Assembly (NCBI RefSeq): GCF_000017205.1
Contig: NC_009656.1
Coordinates: forward strand, 6,378,501-6,442,500
From: Pseudomonas paraeruginosa PA7
GTDB lineage: Bacteria; Pseudomonadota; Gammaproteobacteria; Pseudomonadales; Pseudomonadaceae
Reading direction: 5' to 3'
DNA: 64,000 bases
The translations under genes were made by a program, and so were the position numbers. How positions within the stretch are numbered: the first letter of the stretch is position 1; each line of letters starts with the position of its first letter. This document shows, piece by piece, positions 57,523 through 64,000 of the stretch. The notes beneath the pieces were generated by a model, which worked only from the letters and a program-made list of their open reading frames with translations, did no database searches and was not told where the DNA came from.

Positions 57523-58989
57523 TTGAGTACACCAGCCACTCCAACGTCCTGCGACATCCTGGTCTTCGGCGGTACCGGCGACCTGGCCCTGCACAAGCTG
57601 CTGCCGGCGCTCTACCGCCTGCATCGGGAAGATCGCCTGCCGGCCGATACGCGGATCTTCGCCCTCGCCCGCAGCGCACTGGACAACGCCGCTTTCCTCG
57701 CCCTCGCCGAGCGCAACGTCCGCGCGGTGGTCGCGCGCAGCGAGTTCGCCGCCGAACAATGGAAAGGTTTCGCCGCGCGCCTCGACTACCTGGCCATGGA
57801 CGCCTCGCAGAGCGCCGACTTCGGCCGTCTCGCGCGGCACCTGAAGAGCAGCGAGGGCCGGGTGCTGGTGCACTACCTGGCAACCTCGCCGAGCCTGTTC
57901 GCGCCGATCGCGCAGAACCTCGCCATCGCCGGCCTCGCCGGGCCGCAGGCGCGCATCGTGCTGGAAAAACCGCTGGGCCATTCGCTGGACTCGGCGCGGA
58001 CGATCAACCAGGCCATCGGGCGGGTGTTCGACGAGTCGCGGGTGTTCCGCATCGACCACTACCTGGGCAAGGAAACCGTGCAGAACCTGATGGCCCTGCG
58101 CTTCGCCAATGCGCTGTTCGAGCCGGTCTGGCGCGCGGCGCACATCGATCACGTGCAGATCAGCGTCAACGAGACCCTCGGCGTGGAGAACCGCGGCGGC
58201 TACTACGACCACGCCGGGGCGATGCGCGACATGGTGCAGAACCATCTGCTCCAGTTGCTCTGCCTGGTGGCGATGGAGGCGCCGGTACGTTTCGACGCCG
58301 AGGCGGTGCGCAACGAGAAGCTCAAGGTGCTGCAGGCGCTGAAGCCGATTTCCGGGCTCGACGTGCAGGACAAGACGGTACGCGGCCAGTACGCCGCCGG
58401 CAGGATCGGCGGACAGGAGGTGCCGGCGTACTACTTCGAGAAAAACGTCGACAACGACAGCGATACCGAGACCTTCGTCGCGCTCCAGGCCGAAGTGGAG
58501 AACTGGCGCTGGGCCGGGGTGCCGTTCTACCTGCGCACCGGCAAGCGCATGGCGCGCAAGTGCTCGGAGATCGTCATCCAGTTCAAGCCGGTGCCGCACA
58601 GCCTGATCGACGGCGGCGGCGGGCCGGCCAACCGCCTGTGGATAAGGTTGCAGCCGGAAGAGCGGATCAGCGTGCAACTGATGGCCAAGACCCCGGGCAA
58701 GGGCATGCAGCTGGAGCCGGTGGAGCTGGATCTCAACCTGGCCGAGGCTTTCAGCCGCAACAAGCGGCGCTGGGACGCCTACGAACGCCTGCTGCTGGAC
58801 GTGATCGAGGGCGACTCGACGCTGTTCATGCGCCGCGACGAGGTAGAGGCCGCCTGGAGCTGGGTCGACCCGATCCTCGCCGGCTGGCGCGAGCACTACC
58901 AGAGCCCGCGGCCCTACCCGGCCGGCAGCAACGGCCCGGAACAGGCGCAACTGCTGCTGGAACTGCAGGGACGACGCTGGCTGGAATGA
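57523..58989 (+). CDS. zwf: Glucose-6-phosphate dehydrogenase (second copy)
   Basis: A 488-residue G6PD. The nucleotide site is CDILVFGGTGDLALHKLLPA and the active-site signature RIDHYLGKETVQNLMALRFA. It oxidises glucose 6-phosphate to 6-phosphogluconolactone with NAD(P). The TTG start at 57523 has GGGAG 6 nt upstream and no ATG fits. It stands alone; pgl, edd and eda are absent here, unlike the main hexR-zwf locus. The HexR-type operator at 57466-57482 suggests coordinate control. Confidence 0.92.
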   Translation: MSTPATPTSCDILVFGGTGDLALHKLLPALYRLHREDRLPADTRIFALARSALDNAAFLALAERNVRAVVARSEFAAEQWKGFAARLDYLAMDASQSADFGRLARHLKSSEGRVLVHYLATSPSLFAPIAQNLAIAGLAGPQARIVLEKPLGHSLDSARTINQAIGRVFDESRVFRIDHYLGKETVQNLMALRFANALFEPVWRAAHIDHVQISVNETLGVENRGGYYDHAGAMRDMVQNHLLQLLCLVAMEAPVRFDAEAVRNEKLKVLQALKPISGLDVQDKTVRGQYAAGRIGGQEVPAYYFEKNVDNDSDTETFVALQAEVENWRWAGVPFYLRTGKRMARKCSEIVIQFKPVPHSLIDGGGGPANRLWIRLQPEERISVQLMAKTPGKGMQLEPVELDLNLAEAFSRNKRRWDAYERLLLDVIEGDSTLFMRRDEVEAAWSWVDPILAGWREHYQSPRPYPAGSNGPEQAQLLLELQGRRWLE

Positions 58990-59069
58990 CGCGGACATTG
59001 ATCCGGCTCAGGATCGCCCGGCGCGCGCTCGGCTAGAGTCGCGCGCCCACGTCGTTGCGAGCCCGAACC

Positions 59070-60464
59070 ATGACCGCCACCGCCCTCCGCCCCGAACTGC
59101 TGTGCCCCGCCGGCACCCTGAAAAGCATGCGCTATGCCTTCGCCTACGGCGCCGATGCCGTCTACGCCGGGCAGCCGCGCTACAGCCTGCGGGTACGCAA
59201 CAACGATTTCGACCACGCCCAGCTGGCCGAAGGCATCGCCGAGGCCCACGCGCTCGGCAAGCGCTTCTACGTGGTGGTCAACATCGCCCCGCACAACGCC
59301 AAGCTGAAGACCTTCCTGCGCGACCTGGAGCCGGTGATCGCCATGGGCCCCGACGCGCTGATCATGTCCGATCCCGGCCTGATCATGCTGGTTCGCCAGC
59401 ATTTCCCGCAGATGCCCATCCACCTGTCGGTGCAGGCCAACGCGGTGAACTGGGCCGCGGTGCAGTTCTGGCGGCAGCAGGGTCTGACCCGGGTGATCCT
59501 TTCCCGCGAGCTATCGCTGGAGGAGATCGAGGAAATCCGCCAGCAGGTCCCGGACATGGAGCTGGAAGTGTTCGTCCACGGCGCCTTGTGCATGGCCTAT
59601 TCCGGGCGCTGCCTGCTGTCCGGCTACATCAACCGCCGCGACCCCAACCAGGGCACCTGCACCAATGCCTGCCGCTGGGAATACAAGGCGGTGGAGGGCC
59701 GCGAGGACGAGCTGGGCAACGTGGTGGCGCTGGAGCCGACCCTGGGACGCGGCGCGCCGACCGGCCAGGCATTCCTCCTGGAGGAAGGCAACCGTCCCGG
59801 CGAACCGATGGCCGCCTTCGAGGACGAACACGGCACCTACATCATGAACTCCAAGGATCTCCGCGCCGTGCAGCACGTCGAGCGGCTGGCGCGGATCGGC
59901 GTGCATTCGCTGAAGATCGAGGGCCGCACCAAGTCCCACTACTACGTGGCGCGCACCGCCCAGGTCTACCGCCAGGCGATCGACGACGCAGCGGCCGGCA
60001 GACCGTTCGACCGCGGCCTGATGGACACCCTGGAGTCCCTCGCCCACCGCGGCTACACCGAGGGCTTCCTGCGCCGCCACGTGCACGACGAGTACCAGAA
60101 CTACCAGCACGGCCATTCGCTGTCCGAGCGCCAGCAGTTCGTCGGTGAGCTCACCGGCGAACGCCGCGACGGACTGGCCGAGGTGGAGGTGAAGAACCGC
60201 TTCCAGCGCGGCGACAGCGTCGAACTGATGACTCCGCGAGGCAACCTGGGCCTGCGCGTGGAGGACCTGCGCAACGCCGCCGGCGAAGCCATCGAGGTGG
60301 CGCCGGGCAATGGCCACGTGGTCTACCTGGCGCTGCCGGAAGGCCTGGACCTGCGCTACGCGCTACTGATGCGCGATCTCCAGCCCGGCCAGGACACCCG
60401 CCAGCCGCAGGCCGAACGCAGCGGCGGGTGTGCCGGCAAGGGCGCTTGCGGCTGCGCTCACTGA
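59070..60464 (+). CDS. trhP: tRNA 5-hydroxyuridine synthesis peptidase U32-family protein
   Basis: A 464-residue U32 protein closely like E. coli YegQ/TrhP (ELLCPAGTLKSMRYAFAYGA, DAVYAGQPRYSLRVRNNDFD; U32 signature EVFVHGALCMAYSGRCLLSG; RDPNQGTCTNACRWEYKAVE). It is needed for prephenate-dependent hydroxylation of U34 in tRNA and is thought to carry an Fe-S cluster on the Cys residues. A C-terminal CGGCAGKGACGCAH tail is Cys-rich. The 3' end overlaps the convergent DUF3142 gene by 7 nt. Confidence 0.92.
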   Translation: MTATALRPELLCPAGTLKSMRYAFAYGADAVYAGQPRYSLRVRNNDFDHAQLAEGIAEAHALGKRFYVVVNIAPHNAKLKTFLRDLEPVIAMGPDALIMSDPGLIMLVRQHFPQMPIHLSVQANAVNWAAVQFWRQQGLTRVILSRELSLEEIEEIRQQVPDMELEVFVHGALCMAYSGRCLLSGYINRRDPNQGTCTNACRWEYKAVEGREDELGNVVALEPTLGRGAPTGQAFLLEEGNRPGEPMAAFEDEHGTYIMNSKDLRAVQHVERLARIGVHSLKIEGRTKSHYYVARTAQVYRQAIDDAAAGRPFDRGLMDTLESLAHRGYTEGFLRRHVHDEYQNYQHGHSLSERQQFVGELTGERRDGLAEVEVKNRFQRGDSVELMTPRGNLGLRVEDLRNAAGEAIEVAPGNGHVVYLALPEGLDLRYALLMRDLQPGQDTRQPQAERSGGCAGKGACGCAH

Positions 60465-61183
60465 GGGTTGAGCAGGAACACCACGTAGCCCCTGAACCAG
60501 GGGCTCTTTTCCAGGTAGTCGGGGGCTTGCCAGTCGCCGCCCTGGACCAGGCCGATCCGGTACGGCAGTTGCAGGCGGCTGACCCGCGGCAGATAGGCGG
60601 CGTGGTTGGCAATGCTGTGGCGGCCCTGGTAGGTCTGCACCACCACTTCGTCGACCACGCCCTTGAGCCGGTTGATCGCCGCCGGCTCGGCGTTGCTGCC
60701 CCAGTCGAGCAGCCCGGTGATGCTCAGGCGGTACTCGCGAGGCAGGCGCCGGCGCAGGTCGCGGAGGAAATCGACGTACTCGTCGAGGTAGCGGGTACGT
60801 GCATCGAAGTCGATCTGGATGCCGACCACCGGGTTGCCGGCACGCTTCCAGCGCTGCACCTGGTTCAGCACGGCCTGGTAGATCTGCGGCGTCCAGCGCA
60901 GGGTATGGGCGCGATAGACCACCCAGACCTCGCCCCGCGCCAGGCGCGGCACCGAGATGCCCTGGGCGATCAGCCGCACGCCCTCGCCGGGGCGCCGGCG
61001 CGACTGGCTGATCTGCCCCTGCAGGATGTACAGCGTCTCGGCCCGCGCCAGCGCCGGCTGCGGCGCGACGCCGCTCCACAGCCAGAAGGCGTCGTAGTCC
61101 TCGGCGCGCACCGCGGCTTCGGCGGGCGGCAACAGCGGCAGGCCCAGCAGCAGGCCCGCCAACCAGGCTCGCCAGCGCCTCAC
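60458..61183 (-). CDS. DUF3142 family exported protein
   Basis: A 241-residue protein with an N-terminal hydrophobic signal (RWRAWLAGLLLGLPLLPPAE). The body has a glycosidase-like barrel pattern (VVGIQIDFDARTRYLDEYVD, LSITGLLDWGSNAEPAAINR, VDEVVVQTYQGRHSIANHAA). The DUF3142 family is uncharacterised. The GTG start overlaps the TGA of the upstream 733-residue gene (GTGA), so the two are coupled. Confidence 0.78.
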   Translation of the reverse strand: MRRWRAWLAGLLLGLPLLPPAEAAVRAEDYDAFWLWSGVAPQPALARAETLYILQGQISQSRRRPGEGVRLIAQGISVPRLARGEVWVVYRAHTLRWTPQIYQAVLNQVQRWKRAGNPVVGIQIDFDARTRYLDEYVDFLRDLRRRLPREYRLSITGLLDWGSNAEPAAINRLKGVVDEVVVQTYQGRHSIANHAAYLPRVSRLQLPYRIGLVQGGDWQAPDYLEKSPWFRGYVVFLLNPQ

Positions 61184-63381
61184 CAGTAGTACTTCAGTTC
61201 CTTGGCCCAGGAGCTGTCGGCGTAGGTCGACTTGAGCGTACGGAACCATTGCTTGCGCTCGGCCTGCGGGATGTCCTGCTGGCCACAGGTGTTGTAGCCG
61301 GCCGGGGCGAAGCAGTTGATCGCGCGGAACAGCGCGTAGGCCTTGTCTTCGCGCGGTGCCTTGGCGTTGTCCATGACCTGGCGGTAGCCATCCAGCCGGG
61401 AGTACACCTCGCCCTTGAAACCGCTCGGGGTGCCGCCCAGCTCGCTGGCCTCGGGCTGGTCGTCCAGCGGCATGCCGTCGAGGCCGTTGCGCAGGATGAA
61501 TTCGCCCAGGCAGTTCAGGCCCTTCGGGTCGTTGCCATCGGCGGCCAGCGCCGCGGCCGACTCGGCGATGGCCGGGCAAACGTAGCCGGACTCGGCCTTG
61601 TCGCCCTTCCAGCGGAACAGCTCCAGGCTGTTGCCGGCGCCGTAGACATAGCCGAGGCTGGTGCCCAGCCTGGTTTGCGACGGGGTTTCGCCGAGCAGCG
61701 CGAAGTCCTTGCCGAAGTCGGCGAAGCGGCTGCGGCGCAGGTCCTTGTAAAGGAGAGTGAACAGCGCGGTATCGCCCTCTTCCGCCGTCGCGCCCTGCCT
61801 GACCTGGCGGCGCAGCAGTTCGGCGTCGGCGACGTTGCGCAGGAGGATGCTGCGCAGCAGCGGCTCCTTGACTGGCGAGGCTTCGGCGAAGACCTTTTCC
61901 AGCTGGCCGCTGCGCTCGTAGTTGAGCGCCAGGGCCAACTGCAACTGGCCCTTCTGGTACGGCTGCGCGGCCTGCGGCAACAGTTCCAGCCAGAGCGACT
62001 CGGCGGCTTTCCAGTCCTTCTGCTGCTCCAGCGCCAGCCCGCGCAGGGTCTGCTGGCTGAAGCCGACGTAGTCGAGGCTGCCGACCTTTTGCGGCAGCGC
62101 TTCGAGGGTCTTCGCCGGGTCCTGGTCGACATAGAAGCGATAGGCCGCCTGCAGGTAGGCGAACAGTTCGGGATGCGCGGCGAAGCTGGCCTGCTGGGCC
62201 TGCAGCGTTTCCCAGTTGAAGTTGCGCGGGCTCGACGGATCGTGGGCACGCATCTGCACCAGGTCGGCCACCGCCAGCAGCAGCGGAGTCTGGATATCGC
62301 CGAGCTGGATACCGGTCAGGAGCTTATTGTCGACCTCCTGGACCAGGTCTTCCAGGGCCATGTTGCGCTGCCCTTGCTCGGCTTCGGCGAATTGCGCGGC
62401 ATAGTCCTGGGCCAGCAGCTTCTGGTCGCCGGCCAACCAATGCACGCGCCGTTGCAAGCCCTTGGCCGAGGCGGTGTAGAGCCCCTTCGGATACGCCTGC
62501 AGGTAGGCATCGAGGGCGCTGCGGGTCTGTTCCAGGCGAGCCTTGTCGACATTCTGCAACTCGGGGAAGCCCATGTCGTCGAAGGCGTTCTGCTGGGCGG
62601 CGTTGAGCAGGGTGCGCGCCTGCAGGTACAGGGCGGTTTCCTTCAGCCAGGGCTGCGACACGTCCTGCAACGCCTTGAAGCCCTGTTCGGCTTCGTCGAA
62701 GCGGCCACTGTAGAAGTTGGCCGCAGCCTCCAGGTACGTGGCGAAGGCCTTGCCCTCGGCCGACTCGACGCCATGCGCGAGCACACCGCCCAGTTCCTCT
62801 TGTTCCCAGCCGCAGGCACCGAGCAGGTCCAGGCGGCTGTTGGCCAGGGCCCTGGTCTCCGCCTCGGCCAGCCCGGCGTCACGCACCTGGCGGAGGAACG
62901 CCAGCGCGCTGTCCTGGTCGTTGCTGCGGCAGCGGCTGCCCTCGCCCTCGAAGAATTCGGCGCCGGCGATCTTTTCCGGTAGCGCTTCGGCGCCCATCTG
63001 CCGGGCCAGTTCGGCCAGCGGCGAGGGAGCTGGCGCGGGCGGCGCTGTCTCGGCTTCGCTCGCCGCCGGCGGCGCGGGCGGCTGGCTGCCGTCGCCGGGC
63101 AGCAGGCGGAACAGGCCGAACGGCACCAGACCGTAGCCTTCGAGCTTCTCTTCCTCCGAGGGCGGCGCCTCTACCAGCCGCCAGTGGCCGGCGTCGGCCA
63201 GCAGCAGGCGCAGGTTGGCGCGGGTGTCATTGCCCGGGGCGAGGAACGGCAGGGTATCGCAGGCGCCGCCGCCGACCAGCGACCAATCGGGGTAGCAGGA
63301 GTCGTCGCTGCTGGCCTGGGCCAGCGGGGAGAGCCCGGCGCCCACCAGCAGGAGGGCGGGGAGAAGCGGCTTCGAGCGCAT
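61180..63381 (-). CDS. Large exported protein of unknown function (helical-repeat-like)
   Basis: A 733-residue protein with an N-terminal signal peptide (LLPALLLVGAGLSPLAQAS). The rest is mostly helical and Ala/Leu/Gln-rich (AEQGFKALQDVSQPWLKETA, LALNYERSGQLEKVFAEASP), suggesting TPR-like repeats. A Pro/Ala-rich linker occurs near residues 100-120. It is followed by the coupled DUF3142 gene. I do not recognise the family with certainty. Confidence 0.7.
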   Translation of the reverse strand: MRSKPLLPALLLVGAGLSPLAQASSDDSCYPDWSLVGGGACDTLPFLAPGNDTRANLRLLLADAGHWRLVEAPPSEEEKLEGYGLVPFGLFRLLPGDGSQPPAPPAASEAETAPPAPAPSPLAELARQMGAEALPEKIAGAEFFEGEGSRCRSNDQDSALAFLRQVRDAGLAEAETRALANSRLDLLGACGWEQEELGGVLAHGVESAEGKAFATYLEAAANFYSGRFDEAEQGFKALQDVSQPWLKETALYLQARTLLNAAQQNAFDDMGFPELQNVDKARLEQTRSALDAYLQAYPKGLYTASAKGLQRRVHWLAGDQKLLAQDYAAQFAEAEQGQRNMALEDLVQEVDNKLLTGIQLGDIQTPLLLAVADLVQMRAHDPSSPRNFNWETLQAQQASFAAHPELFAYLQAAYRFYVDQDPAKTLEALPQKVGSLDYVGFSQQTLRGLALEQQKDWKAAESLWLELLPQAAQPYQKGQLQLALALNYERSGQLEKVFAEASPVKEPLLRSILLRNVADAELLRRQVRQGATAEEGDTALFTLLYKDLRRSRFADFGKDFALLGETPSQTRLGTSLGYVYGAGNSLELFRWKGDKAESGYVCPAIAESAAALAADGNDPKGLNCLGEFILRNGLDGMPLDDQPEASELGGTPSGFKGEVYSRLDGYRQVMDNAKAPREDKAYALFRAINCFAPAGYNTCGQQDIPQAERKQWFRTLKSTYADSSWAKELKYYW

Positions 63382-63439
63382 GAATCGTCCTTAATTCGCG
63401 GGAGTCGAAAAGGCTACAGCATACTCCGCCGGCGCGCAT

Positions 63440-64000
63440 TCAACGAGCCTGGCGCAAACCTTCTTCCACCGCGTGGGCCGGTAGCGGCCGGCCGATCAGG
63501 TAGCCCTGCAACTCGTCGCAGCGCTGGGCCACCAGGAAGTCCCGCTGCTCCGTGGTTTCCACGCCTTCGGCGACCACTTTCAGGTCAAGGCTGTGGGCCA
63601 TGGCGATGATCGCCCGGATGATCGCCGCGTCCTCGCCGTTCTGGGTCAGGTCGCGGACGAACGACTGGTCGATCTTCAGGTAGTCCAGCGGCAGGCGCTT
63701 CAGGTAGCTGAGCGAGGAGTAGCCGGTGCCGAAATCGTCGATCGACAGCTTCACGCCCATCTCGCGCAACTGGCGGAAGGTCGCCAGGACGCTGTCGAGG
63801 GCGTCCAGCCACTGGCTCTCGGTCAGTTCCAGCTCCAGTTGCGCCGCCGGCAGGCCGCTGTCGGCCAGCGCCGAGCGCACCACCTCGAGCAGGTCGCCCT
63901 GGCGCAGCTGGTGCACCGAGAGGTTAACCGAGACCCTCACGGACAGGCCGCGCGCGTTCCACTCGGCGGCCTGCAGGCAGGCCCGGCGCAGGACGAACTC
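63440..64000 (-). CDS. EAL-domain c-di-GMP protein, C-terminal part (runs off the window)
   Basis: Only the last about 186 residues are inside the window. They contain typical EAL-domain elements: SVNLSVHQLRQGDLL, LELTESQWLDALDSV, KLSIDDFGTGYSSLSYLKRL (the DDFGTGYSS motif), DYLKIDQSFVRDL and VVAEGVETTEQRDFL. This predicts c-di-GMP phosphodiesterase activity. The upstream part, probably with PAS and GGDEF domains, lies past 64000. Confidence 0.88.
   Translation of the reverse strand, partial: EFVLRRACLQAAEWNARGLSVRVSVNLSVHQLRQGDLLEVVRSALADSGLPAAQLELELTESQWLDALDSVLATFRQLREMGVKLSIDDFGTGYSSLSYLKRLPLDYLKIDQSFVRDLTQNGEDAAIIRAIIAMAHSLDLKVVAEGVETTEQRDFLVAQRCDELQGYLIGRPLPAHAVEEGLRQAR

Noticed and set aside
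1..64000. CRISPR arrays, tRNA or rRNA genes, insertion sequences, prophage genes
   Set aside because: I found no regularly spaced direct repeats, tRNA-like cloverleaf, transposase or phage structural gene.

Overview
The window looks like a Pseudomonas aeruginosa chromosome segment, closely PAO1-like. Support comes from its high GC, its gene order and many near-recognisable proteins: cdhA-cdhC-caiX/cdhR, dgcAB, gbcA/gbcB, glyA1-soxBDAG-purU2-fdhA, purEK, adhA, aspA, mtr, pycAB/pycR and a second zwf. This order corresponds to about PA5386-PA5442 of PAO1. That identification rests on recall, not a database search. I see no tRNA, rRNA, IS element, prophage or CRISPR array.

Layout. 1-3380: the carnitine catabolism locus (cdhA, cut by the window edge, cdhC and the binding protein caiX, divergent from the regulator cdhR). 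3310-6986: an uncharacterised four-gene catabolic operon (flavin monooxygenase, RidA, DUF1028, M20 amidohydrolase). 7201-8676: a cardiolipin synthase. 8827-17469: a small NTF2-like protein, then the dimethylglycine block (dipeptidase-like protein, DUF5943 protein, dgcA, dgcB, dedicated ETF subunits). 17594-20427: small genes (DUF2975 plus XRE regulator, two lipoproteins, a second ZapA-like pair, a 58-residue ORF, an HdeD-like protein). 20606-23577: divergent gbcA/gbcB. 23571-26012: an 813-residue membrane-anchored putative beta-propeller protein. 26013-27401: a 1.4-kb non-coding, lower-GC region with a cluster of DnaA-box-like 9-mers. 27402-29167: ltaA and a lipoprotein. 29383-38439: the glyA1-sox-purU2-fdhA series. 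38562-46043: mutarotase, DUF3299, GlsB-like, purEK, adhA, a LysR regulator and aspA. 46044-46406: a tandemly duplicated stem-loop unit. 46407-51669: YeeE/YedE transporter, MocR regulator, two GNATs, mtr. 51877-56280: pyruvate carboxylase and pycR. 56234-58989: a small protein, a HexR-like regulator and zwf. 59070-64000: trhP, a coupled pair of unknown secreted proteins, and the EAL end of a c-di-GMP enzyme.

How the genes fit together. Carnitine is converted towards glycine betaine by the cdh enzymes. GbcAB demethylates betaine to dimethylglycine. DgcAB, probably with the adjacent ETF pair, removes a second methyl to give sarcosine, and SoxBDAG removes the third to give glycine. GlyA1 and LtaA interconvert glycine with serine or threonine. 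The released one-carbon units are handled as methylene-tetrahydrofolate, by PurU2 (formate release) and by FdhA (formaldehyde oxidation). Short CCCTCTCC/GGAGAGGG palindromes recur in the gaps between these catabolic genes.

I found no complete new defence or mobile system. The items most worth follow-up are the DnaA-box cluster at 26.1-27.35 kb, the duplicated stem-loop unit after aspA, the interleaved inverted repeats after purK, and the monooxygenase-RidA-DUF1028-M20 operon.
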